Positions 12,135-18,113 of a DNA stretch of 18,113 nucleotides are shown here, piece by piece. The stretch's first letter is position 1. Each line of letters opens with the position of its first letter. A program made the translations under genes and the position numbers. This DNA is from Microcaldota archaeon (GTDB lineage: Archaea > Micrarchaeota > Micrarchaeia > CAILAH01), in contig JAOAKR010000001.1 of assembly GCA_026419815.1 (NCBI GenBank), positions 8,724-26,836 of the forward strand, given 5' to 3'. The notes beneath the pieces are model-generated. The model saw nothing but the letters and a program-made list of their open reading frames with translations, made no database searches and was not told the origin of the DNA.

Positions 12135-12851
12135 ATGAAGGCAATAATACTTTGTGGCGGGGAAGGAACCCGGCTACGGCCATACACATATACAATACCC
12201 AAGCCTATGCTTAGGCTGGGCAACAGGCCGATACTTGAGTTTGTCCTGCTCAACCTGAAACGGTATGGCGTGAAGGAATTTGTGTTCACGGTTGGCTACC
12301 TGAGCGAAAAAATACAGGAATATTTCGGTGACGGCTCGGAGTTTGGTGTCCACATTGACTATTTTATTGAGAAGGAGAAGCTCAACACGGCAGGCTCAGT
12401 TCTCCAGGCCAAAGAGCTGCTTGATGAGACGTTCTTTGTGGGGATGGGGGACCATATCACGGCTATTAATGTTGCCGAAATGCACAAATTCCACAAGTCG
12501 CACGGCTATCCCGCAACAATCGCACTTAAGCTGCAGGGCGTCCCGATGGAATATGGTGTTGTAGGGCTGAATGAGGACAACTCAATAAGCGAGTTTGCCG
12601 AAAAGCCCATACTTTCCAACCTCATAAATGCGGGCATATACATATTTGAGCCAGAGGTGTTTGAGTATATCAGGCCAAAAGAGGATTTCGCTAGGGACGT
12701 GTTCCCAAGGATGCTGCGCGACGGCAAGAAGATTGGCGGCTATAAATTCACGGAATACTGGGCAGACATCGGGAGAATACACGATTACGAGACAATGAAC
12801 GCGATAATGAGCGTGGTTGAGCTGTCAATGGACCTTAGGGAGGGGCTTTAG
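12135..12851 (+). CDS. Sugar-1-phosphate nucleotidyltransferase
   Basis: Makes an NDP-sugar from NTP and sugar-1-phosphate. 238 residues, the minimal GT-A-like catalytic domain with no hexapeptide tail. The intact signature AIILCGGEGTRLRPYTYT is followed by IPKPM; also FTVGYLSEKIQEYFGDG, LNTAGSV, the metal Asp in GMGDHI, YGVVGL, FAEKP, NAGIYIFEPEVF and YWADIGRIHDY. Sequence alone does not decide between glucose-1-P thymidylyl/uridylyl and mannose-1-P guanylyl transfer. Ribosome binding site GAGGTG lies seven bases before the ATG, one base after the epimerase stop. It ends overlapping the convergent HD gene by 17 nt. Confidence 0.93.
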   Translation: MKAIILCGGEGTRLRPYTYTIPKPMLRLGNRPILEFVLLNLKRYGVKEFVFTVGYLSEKIQEYFGDGSEFGVHIDYFIEKEKLNTAGSVLQAKELLDETFFVGMGDHITAINVAEMHKFHKSHGYPATIALKLQGVPMEYGVVGLNEDNSISEFAEKPILSNLINAGIYIFEPEVFEYIRPKEDFARDVFPRMLRDGKKIGGYKFTEYWADIGRIHDYETMNAIMSVVELSMDLREGL

Positions 12852-14070
12852 TAGGATCCTCAAGGTAATATTTCGGCTTGCCAACGCACATATGCTCATT
12901 GTAGAATTTCCTTAGGCGGTCAATAAGCATCTTGTATTTTGCTTCGGATCTTGCATAGAGGTCTCCCTCAATCTCAACATTGTCCATTGCATTGCTGTCA
13001 AAGCTTATTATGGCTCCCTTCCCGGTAATCACGATCCTGCCGCCTAGCGTGCCAAACCGCATCTCACCAAGATTTTGCGGGAAACCCATAATCCGGAATA
13101 TGGCTTCGCGTGCCGCCACACCTATGGGCAGCAGGCTCTCACCCTTCGTAACCACAAATTCGTCGCCAAGCGCATTCTGGAGCGCCGCAAGATAATCCTT
13201 GCCCTCAGGCAACCCTATTTCCAAAAAGCCGGTGAATATCGCAGTTTTCGCATTCCCATATACGCATATTTGGTTAGCCCCTGGGAACGGCAGTTTCCTG
13301 AAAGTTTCCATAGTTATTTGAGTGCGTGGAGGCAGCTCAATTATGTCGTCACGATAGGTTGCGGACTCAACATCAATGTACTTCTCAATATCAAGGTCCG
13401 GCTTGATAGATTTGAGCTGCTGCTTAAAGAACTCAACGATATCCCCACTGAACAGCCTTGTGACTATAAGGAGGCTGTGTTGGGCAATAATTTGTGCATT
13501 CCGTATTCGCTTCTCAGGAGGGACTTTATTTAGTGTTTCAAGGTTGTTGAGGTTGTCAAACAGCTTTATCAATATAGCATCCACATCCCCAGAATTGATT
13601 AAGTGCTCATAGTATATCCGGCTTCTTTCGTAATAATGTGCTGGTGTGTGCTGGCTCCTGAACATAAAGAAATAGGGGTTGTCAGCAAAGTACCATTTGC
13701 CATCTTTCAGCTTTGGCTTGGTTAGGTTCACAACCATACGTGTAACCTTCTCACCGAAGCGCGACCTGATTGATGAAGGCCATACGCCATCCCCCTCATT
13801 TATCGCGCTTTCCTCAATGATATCGTGCAGGAGTGCTGCGACTATCAGGTCAGTCTTGCACCCATATTCGTACGTATATCTTGCAACTGCGAGCGGATGC
13901 GATATGTATGGTGAGCCGTCATCCCTCTTGCAGAGTGAGTGGATATTGTTTGCAAATTTGAGTGCATTGGTAACCCTATTCTTATCCTTTTCATTTTTGA
14001 ACAGTCTCCTGAAATCCTGTATCTCCCTGAAAACTGGGCAACCTCTTATTTCGCTTAGCTTTATTTCCAT
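12835..14070 (-). CDS. RelA/SpoT-like HD hydrolase with extra C-terminal domain
   Basis: Probable nucleotide pyrophosphohydrolase of the RSH HD family ((p)ppGpp hydrolase in bacteria); substrate here unproven. 411 residues from ATG 14068-14070. HD core, residues about 30-210: GSPYISHPLAVARY (H58), AALLHDIIEES (H82, D83, E86, E87), RFGEKVTRMVVNLTK, and IKLFDNLNNLETL (D172), giving the four expected metal ligands. The usual ADR is FDN and ED is EE, so it is divergent. No synthetase domain. The last 190 residues (GKDYLAALQNALGDEF, GTLGGRIVITGKGAIISFDS) match nothing I know. A GTG eight codons upstream is less likely given the TATA spacing. Convergent with the nucleotidyltransferase. Confidence 0.75.
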   Translation of the reverse strand: MEIKLSEIRGCPVFREIQDFRRLFKNEKDKNRVTNALKFANNIHSLCKRDDGSPYISHPLAVARYTYEYGCKTDLIVAALLHDIIEESAINEGDGVWPSSIRSRFGEKVTRMVVNLTKPKLKDGKWYFADNPYFFMFRSQHTPAHYYERSRIYYEHLINSGDVDAILIKLFDNLNNLETLNKVPPEKRIRNAQIIAQHSLLIVTRLFSGDIVEFFKQQLKSIKPDLDIEKYIDVESATYRDDIIELPPRTQITMETFRKLPFPGANQICVYGNAKTAIFTGFLEIGLPEGKDYLAALQNALGDEFVVTKGESLLPIGVAAREAIFRIMGFPQNLGEMRFGTLGGRIVITGKGAIISFDSNAMDNVEIEGDLYARSEAKYKMLIDRLRKFYNEHMCVGKPKYYLEDPTKAPP

Positions 14071-14075
14071 CTTTA

Positions 14076-14091
14076 CCGCTACTATTAGCGG
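14076..14091. promoter_or_regulatory. Inverted repeat at the HD gene transcription start
   Basis: CCGCTA and TAGCGG, perfect six-base arms around four bases, between the TATA box and the ATG of the HD gene, where transcription should begin. Possible operator or leader hairpin. Confidence 0.4.
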
Positions 14092-14099
14092 CACTGGTT

Positions 14100-14108
14100 A
14101 TTTTTAAA
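14100..14108 (-). promoter_or_regulatory. TATA box for the HD hydrolase gene
   Basis: Minus-strand CCTTTAAAAATAA places transcription start near 14078, about eight bases before ATG 14070. Confidence 0.5.
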
Positions 14109-14128
14109 GGTTGTGTTTGGCGCGGATT

Positions 14129-14142
14129 CCCCAAATATGGGG
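14129..14142. promoter_or_regulatory. Inverted repeat beside the tRNA-Thr TATA box
   Basis: CCCCA-AATA-TGGGG abuts the TATA box on its upstream side, the place of the BRE, so it may affect TFB binding or serve as an operator. Confidence 0.35.
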
Positions 14143-14150
14143 ATATAAAG
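14143..14150 (+). promoter_or_regulatory. TATA box for tRNA-Thr
   Basis: ATATAAAG is centred 27 nt before the tRNA 5' end at 14174. Confidence 0.6.
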
Positions 14151-14209
14151 GTTATGCACCCTAACTCACCAGAGCCTCCGTAGCTCAGCGGTAGAGCGCT
14201 CGCCTCGTA

Positions 14210-14282
14210 AGGCATTCGTTTTCTCAACCAGAAAACAATGCCCCACCCATATATCCTTGCGGGTATCTGCTGTGGTTGGGTG
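14210..14282 (+). other. Anticodon-loop intron (37/38) of tRNA-Thr
   Basis: 73 nt. Exon CTCG pairs with TGGG (two G-U); bulge TG|A. It starts with a strong hairpin: GGCATT/AATGCC stacked on GTTTTCT/AGAAAAC. Confidence 0.86.
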
Positions 14283-14304
14283 AGCGAGAGGCCGTGGGTT
14301 CGAG

Positions 14305-14370
14305 CCCCTTTTCTTTTAGGAGAAGAAAAGGTCCTCGGGTTCAAGAGAAAACCCAATGGCTGCCCAAAAA
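14305..14370 (+). other. T-loop intron (59/60) of tRNA-Thr
   Basis: 66 nt. Bulges AG|C and AA|T; the core helix TTCG/CAAA has one mismatch, so it is a relaxed motif. Contains the nine-pair hairpin CCTTTTCTT (14307-14315)/AAGAAAAGG (14323-14331). Its sequence is unlike the Ile and Met T-loop introns. Confidence 0.78.
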
Positions 14371-14402
14371 TCCCACCGGGGGCTTGTTTTATTTTATGCA
14401 AT

Positions 14403-15512
14403 TCAGCTTTTGCTGTGAGAGCCGCCTTTTTTCAAAATTGATATTAGGTCTATGTTCTCCTGGATTAGCTCCGCCTGCCAGTTTGTAAGCCCTTCAAGCG
14501 TCCCAGTGCGCACGATGTCCTCAGCCTGCTCGCGTGAAAGGATGATATGGGGCTGCATGCCAAGCTTTTTTGCAAGGTCATTCCTGGCCGCAATGAGCTT
14601 CTCAAGGCGCTCATTGGTTTTCATCCTATGGCGCTTCTCCATCTTTGGGAGGGCAAGCCGTTCCTTGCGCCCCTCCATAACTTCCCTGTAAAATGCGGCG
14701 GCATACCTCCGCACGATTGGATGGACGCCGCGCATCTGCGCCCATTCGTGCTCACTTTTGGGCGGGTTCGCCGCAAGCTCAACAAGCTTTGATGTCCTTA
14801 TTATGAAATAGGACGGCCGGTCAGCCTTCTGCGCCAGGTGTTCCCTCAGGTTGAACAGCCTCCTAAATACGGCAAGCTGCGTTTCACTGAGCTTGTTAAG
14901 GCCGTCTATGCTGAACATAGTGCCCTGCAGGTTGCCATAATCCCTTTTTTCTATAAGCGAAAACTCCTCCTCGGCCCACGCGAGCCGTCCTTTTTGCACG
15001 AGCTCATCACGCAATATATTGCGCAGCTGTATCAAGTACTGCGTGTCCTTTGAGGCATATTCGATTTGTTCTTGTGTGAGCGGGCGCTTAGTCCAGTCCG
15101 AGCGCTGGAACTTGCTCACCTTCTCAATATGGAAGTATTCCTTGAGAAGTGCGCCCAGCCCCAGCTCCTTTTTCCCAAGTAGCTTTGCAGCAATCTGTGT
15201 GTCAAATACATTGGCCGGCCTGCACTTGAACTGGTGTTTCAGTATCCTGTAATCAAAGCTCACGTCGTGGAATATCTTTTGCTTTGTCGGGTCTTCCAGC
15301 AGGCGTATAACCGGTGTAATATCCCTTAGCTTAATCACATCAACAACCCAGTGCTTGCTGGCTGTTGATATCTGCACTGTTGAGAGGTACACACCGTAGT
15401 GGTGGAGATTGTTCTCGCTTTCAGTGTCAACACCGAAATCTTTTTCGCGCGCCCATTCCTCGGCGGCGCGCCTCAGTTCCTCTTCTGTCTGCACGTAAAT
15501 TACATTTCTCAT
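14403..15512 (-). CDS. rnd: Ribonuclease D (DEDDy exonuclease with HRDC domain)
   Basis: 3'-5' exoribonuclease; in bacteria it trims tRNA 3' ends. 369 residues. DEDDy active site complete: D29 and E31 (GVDTESE), D87 (FHDVSFDYRILK), Y152 and D156 (YASKDTQYL). FDTQIAAKLLG and GLGALLKEYF are standard. HRDC domain at about 205-285 (LNKLSETQLAVFRRLFNLRE). The C-terminal 80 residues are helical and basic. RNase D is common in bacteria and uncommon in archaea, so transfer is plausible. ATG 15510-15512 lies about 26 nt from the TATA element shared with the divergent amidase; GGGGAG precedes the ATG. Confidence 0.92.
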   Translation of the reverse strand: MRNVIYVQTEEELRRAAEEWAREKDFGVDTESENNLHHYGVYLSTVQISTASKHWVVDVIKLRDITPVIRLLEDPTKQKIFHDVSFDYRILKHQFKCRPANVFDTQIAAKLLGKKELGLGALLKEYFHIEKVSKFQRSDWTKRPLTQEQIEYASKDTQYLIQLRNILRDELVQKGRLAWAEEEFSLIEKRDYGNLQGTMFSIDGLNKLSETQLAVFRRLFNLREHLAQKADRPSYFIIRTSKLVELAANPPKSEHEWAQMRGVHPIVRRYAAAFYREVMEGRKERLALPKMEKRHRMKTNERLEKLIAARNDLAKKLGMQPHIILSREQAEDIVRTGTLEGLTNWQAELIQENIDLISILKKGGSHSKS

Positions 15513-15534
15513 TGCTCCCCATTAGCAGCATAAA

Positions 15535-15543
15535 CTATATAAT
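15535..15543. promoter_or_regulatory. Shared bidirectional TATA element
   Basis: CTATATAAT, within near-symmetric ACTATATAATTAG, is centred about 26 nt from the RNase D start on one side and about 28 nt from the amidase start on the other. It is the only A/T-rich element between them and can serve both strands. Confidence 0.5.
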
Positions 15544-15565
15544 TAGTTTTCGGCAATATTGTCAT

Positions 15566-16549
15566 ATGCCACTTGCACAAAAGGAGAAGCTAACGCCCGA
15601 AGAGCGGCTCAAAATGCTTTATTCGCTTGAAGATAAGATGCTTGAAATGGCGCTCACCAATGAGGTTGCCCTGCGCAAGGATGTTGTTAACGTTGCGCTC
15701 TCAATTGCAAAATCCGTATATGGTGTATCGGATGTCCGTGCACTCCAGGGGACTTTGGGCGTAAAACAGGATGGAATATTTGGTCGGCAAACGTTGACTG
15801 CCTTATTCAAGAAATTGCACGAGGATAACAAGAACGATGAATTAGTGAGGCTGCGCAAGGCGGTTTATCCGCACTTAAGCGAAGTTGCACTTTCGGCGCC
15901 GCTGGGGCTGCTTGAAGCCTACGGTGTGGAGAGCGTGAAAGGACTACAGAGCAAATTGGGCAAGGACTATCTCGGAAAGGACTTAAAGAAAGACGGGATC
16001 CTGGGAAAGCGCACGCTGTACGCAATGCTCACAGAATATCCCCAAGCTAAAGGCAAGCTTAAAATCGTAAACTCATATTTGCTTGAGGAAAACATCACAG
16101 GCACACGTGAGGGTGAAAAGCCGCAATATATTATTTTGCATCACACAGACACGAAAACTCGTGAAGCAGCCATCCGCGCCATGAAAGAAAATAAGACGTC
16201 GGCGCATTACATAGTCGGCAGAGATGGCACTATTTATGCTGAAGTTCGCGAGGAATTAAAGGCCGAGCATGCTGCTGGCTGGAACCAGCGCTCAATAGGC
16301 ATAGAGATTGTAAGCCCAGGAGATGGCACGTATACTCCTGAGCAATATGCTTCCCTGGAAAGACTGCTTCGTGATATCTGTGAACGCCATAACATTCCAT
16401 ACGATAACGAGCATATTATCGGCCATTTTGAGGTGAATGCCAAGAAATATGACCCTTATGGCCTTGATTGGAAAAAGCTTGGGTTGAACGAGCCTCCGGG
16501 AGTGAAAGGGCTGGTGGCACGTAAAATCAAGCCCAAAAAGCGTGCTTAA
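15566..16549 (+). CDS. N-acetylmuramoyl-L-alanine amidase (Amidase_2) with two PG-binding-like domains
   Basis: Predicted zinc amidase cleaving the MurNAc-L-Ala bond of peptidoglycan. 327 residues. PG-binding-like repeats at about 54-84 (ALQGTLGVKQDGIFGRQT) and 121-158 (GLQSKLG, KKDGILGKRTLYAML). The Amidase_2 domain spans about 185-305: H192 (YIILHHTDT), AHYIVGRDGTIYAEV, E247 (SIGIEIV), H287 (IIGHFEV), K294 and D296 (KKYDPYGLDW). These match the AmpD zinc ligands and catalytic Glu/Lys, so it looks active. No signal peptide or membrane helix. ATG 15566 sits about 28 nt from the TATA element; the frame is open further upstream inside RNase D. The stop overlaps the convergent acylphosphatase stop. 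Confidence 0.93.
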   Translation: MPLAQKEKLTPEERLKMLYSLEDKMLEMALTNEVALRKDVVNVALSIAKSVYGVSDVRALQGTLGVKQDGIFGRQTLTALFKKLHEDNKNDELVRLRKAVYPHLSEVALSAPLGLLEAYGVESVKGLQSKLGKDYLGKDLKKDGILGKRTLYAMLTEYPQAKGKLKIVNSYLLEENITGTREGEKPQYIILHHTDTKTREAAIRAMKENKTSAHYIVGRDGTIYAEVREELKAEHAAGWNQRSIGIEIVSPGDGTYTPEQYASLERLLRDICERHNIPYDNEHIIGHFEVNAKKYDPYGLDWKKLGLNEPPGVKGLVARKIKPKKRA

Positions 16550-16833
16550 TAGGCTATGCTGAATTTTGTGTATCTCCTTTCTTCATCAAGCTCTTTCTCC
16601 TCAATTACAAGTTTCTCAACATAGATCCCGTACTCGGTCTTTATGTCAATCCTTCTTATGAACTCCTCAAAATCGTCCTCGTCACCGCATTCGCACACAA
16701 CCTCAACGGACCCGTTCCTCAGGTTCCTTGCCAGGCCAGTTATGTGCATCCCATCCGCTATGTCCTTAACAGTTGCCCTGTAAAAAACGCCCTGCACTCT
16801 CCCCGAAGCGACAAGCCTTGCACGCACAACCAT
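16546..16833 (-). CDS. acyP: Acylphosphatase
   Basis: Hydrolyses acyl phosphates such as carbamoyl phosphate and 1,3-bisphosphoglycerate. 95 residues, the family size. Signature one GRVQGVFYRATVKDIA with the catalytic Arg; signature two GLARNLRNGSVEVVCE with the catalytic Asn. ATG 16831-16833 has GAGG upstream and comes seven bases after the TrpRS stop; the longer frame to 16905 would overlap TrpRS and adds no family sequence. Co-transcribed with trpS. Confidence 0.95.
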   Translation of the reverse strand: MVVRARLVASGRVQGVFYRATVKDIADGMHITGLARNLRNGSVEVVCECGDEDDFEEFIRRIDIKTEYGIYVEKLVIEEKELDEERRYTKFSIAY

Positions 16834-16840
16834 ATGCCTC

Positions 16841-17977
16841 TCACTCCAAATATGTTGTCTCCCACATTTTCCTTGCGAGCCTGCCGGTATGCGTATACTT
16901 TTCAATGCTTACTTTCTGCACCGCATCGTTGTGCTTGGCAAGAAACTCATTTATCCGGCGTATGGCTTCCTGTTTCATCTCGCCGCTGAGCATCCTGCCG
17001 CTCTCATACTCTTTCCTTATCCGTTCAAGCTCGGCGTCATCCGGCTCAAAAAACAGGCTCATCCACTGGAACGCCACGTCAACTTTGGTGTTCCCGCCAA
17101 GCCTGCGGTGCTCCTCAATTGTTGTGCGCCCGCCCGAGAATGCATACTTGTTTATCTTGTTCTTGACGGTTTTTTCATCGTCAGTGAGGAACACAGCGGT
17201 CTCCTCCTTGCTTGAGCTCATCTTGCCACAAACCCCTGCAAGCGGTGGCAGGAACTGCGAATGTATGGCGGCTGCTTTTTGGTAGCCCATCCCCTCGGCG
17301 ATGTCGCGCTGTATCCGCCAGTAGTTGTCCTGGTCAATCGCTGCCGGGATGAGGCACCGCTTTTTCTCAAAGAAGGTGGGCACAATCTGGTATGCCGGGA
17401 ACATCAGCATCCCTATGTTGGTCTCATTTGTGAAGCCAAACACTGCTTTTGCAGTTGAATATGTAATCTTGCGCGCAGTCTTCAGGAGCAACGGGTATAC
17501 ATTCCGAACATACTCGGAATTCCTGAAAATGAACGTTTTGTCGGGGTCAAACCCCAGCGCCGCAATATGCCTAATATTATCTTCTGAATAAGCATCAATT
17601 TCTTTCCAGGTGCGCTCGCGCTTGTACAGGAACTTCTCATCATCCGTAATCTGTATGTAGACGTTGGCGCCGAACGCCTGCTGCAGGTGCCTTGTGAACA
17701 CCATCGGTATTATGTGGCCGATATGCATAGGCCCGCTCGGGCCCCTCCCCGTGTAAAGGAAGAACCCTTTCCCTTTGCTGCAGTCGTCAAGCACGAGGTC
17801 TAGGTCCCTGTGTGAGAAAAAGAACCCTCTGCGCAGCATATACGCCCCATCCTTTATTTTTGCAAGCAGACGCGACCTCAATTTCTCATCTATGCGCGAT
17901 GTGCCGAACTCCTTTATGAGGCGCTCATAGTCCACAGCCCCACTTACTTCCCACGGCGTGACCGTATATTCCCCCAT
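16841..17977 (-). CDS. trpS: Tryptophanyl-tRNA synthetase (archaeal type)
   Basis: Charges tRNA-Trp with tryptophan; class I synthetase. 378 residues, normal for archaea and eukaryotes. N-terminal TPWEVSGAVDYERLI, RRGFFFSHRDLDLVL, then LYTGRGPSGPMHIGHIIPM containing the HIGH motif, IQITDDEKFLYK, AKAVFGF, LIPAAIDQDNYWRIQRD, and GKMSSSKEETAVFLTD with the KMSKS loop. C-terminal WMSLFFEPDDAELE and TGRLARKMWE are typical. The ATG at 17975-17977 has GAGGT upstream and lies two bases after the preceding gene's stop. Confidence 0.97.
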   Translation of the reverse strand: MGEYTVTPWEVSGAVDYERLIKEFGTSRIDEKLRSRLLAKIKDGAYMLRRGFFFSHRDLDLVLDDCSKGKGFFLYTGRGPSGPMHIGHIIPMVFTRHLQQAFGANVYIQITDDEKFLYKRERTWKEIDAYSEDNIRHIAALGFDPDKTFIFRNSEYVRNVYPLLLKTARKITYSTAKAVFGFTNETNIGMLMFPAYQIVPTFFEKKRCLIPAAIDQDNYWRIQRDIAEGMGYQKAAAIHSQFLPPLAGVCGKMSSSKEETAVFLTDDEKTVKNKINKYAFSGGRTTIEEHRRLGGNTKVDVAFQWMSLFFEPDDAELERIRKEYESGRMLSGEMKQEAIRRINEFLAKHNDAVQKVSIEKYTHTGRLARKMWETTYLE

Positions 17978-17979
17978 AT

Positions 17980-18113
17980 TCAGACCTCAAGTGTTGACTC
18001 AGGGTCAATCTCTATGCCTTTTGATGTGATGTGGAAGGGGTGCACACGGTTTGAATGCTTGGACCCGCGCATCTCCACAACTTCAAGCCCTCTCCTGCGC
18101 ACACCTTTGCTTA
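17980..18113 (-). CDS. C-terminal end of a KaiC/RAD55-like ATPase (partial)
   Basis: Only the last 43 codons are inside the window: (S)KGVRRRGLEVVEMRGSKHS, NRVHPFHITSKGIEIDPES and TLEV, then TGA at 17980-17982. The pattern R-x-L-x-V-x-x-M-R-G-S-x-H then F-x-I-x-x-x-G-I-x-I is the usual end of archaeal KaiC-domain RecA-superfamily ATPases. The ATPase motifs lie outside the window, so the call rests on the tail alone. It precedes trpS by two bases. Confidence 0.65.
   Translation of the reverse strand, partial: SKGVRRRGLEVVEMRGSKHSNRVHPFHITSKGIEIDPESTLEV

Larger units (their letters stand above)
14174..14384 (+). tRNA. tRNA-Thr (CGU), two introns
   Basis: Acceptor GCCTCCG (14174-14180) pairs with CGGGGGC (14377-14383), one G-U; T73 at 14384. 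D-arm GCTC/GAGC with a short loop AGCGGTA. Anticodon stem CTCGC/GCGAG closes CTCGTAA after removal of 14210-14282, giving anticodon CGU. T stem GTGGG/CCCAC closes TTCGAGT after removal of 14305-14370. The spliced 72-nt RNA is a typical archaeal tRNA-Thr. A T-rich tract follows, then the convergent RNase D gene. Confidence 0.92.

Overview
The window is archaeal and gene-dense. Its left end is the conserved archaeal cluster Rpp21 - S19e - PDCD5 - L39e - L31e - aIF6 - L18a(LX) - prefoldin alpha. Other archaeal marks are TATA boxes 25-28 nt upstream of start codons, probable leaderless mRNAs, GGTG/GAGGTG ribosome binding sites, tRNA genes without encoded CCA but with bulge-helix-bulge introns, and an archaeal-type TrpRS. 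Short genes, touching or overlapping ends and the gene content would fit a DPANN-type lineage (Micrarchaeota or Diapherotrites-like), but that placement is only inference.

Layout. (1) 1-3206, minus strand: tRNA-Ile(UAU) followed by the ribosome/RNase P/prefoldin cluster. S19e has two in-frame stop codons. (2) 3310-5729: a small secreted Cys-containing protein (+), then type-4 uracil-DNA glycosylase, a SlyD-like FKBP, a DUF429 RNase H-like protein and initiator tRNA-Met on minus. (3) 5768-7464, plus: four small N-terminally anchored, pilin-like proteins, mostly translationally coupled, with a hairpin and a short ORF between the second and third. (4) 7461-9341, minus: a 626-aa protein with a peptidoglycan-binding-like domain. 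(5) 9488-12851, plus: elongator tRNA-Met, a small membrane protein, then a three-gene sugar-nucleotide operon: a ribbon-helix-helix/nucleotidyltransferase fusion, UDP-GlcNAc 2-epimerase, and an intact sugar-nucleotidyltransferase. (6) 12835-14384: an RSH-like HD hydrolase (minus) and tRNA-Thr(CGU) (plus). (7) 14403-18113: RNase D (minus) diverging from a cytoplasmic-looking peptidoglycan amidase (plus), then acylphosphatase, TrpRS and the end of a KaiC/RAD55-like ATPase on minus.

Most notable points. All four tRNA genes carry an intron at 37/38, and three carry a second long intron inside the T-loop (59/60); introns total about 670 nt against about 297 nt of mature tRNA. One tRNA is the rare archaeal tRNA-Ile with a UAU anticodon. 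A DNA-binding RHH domain is fused to a nucleotidyltransferase with a broken catalytic loop, at the head of a sugar-nucleotide operon. Two peptidoglycan-targeting proteins without signal peptides sit in an archaeal genome.
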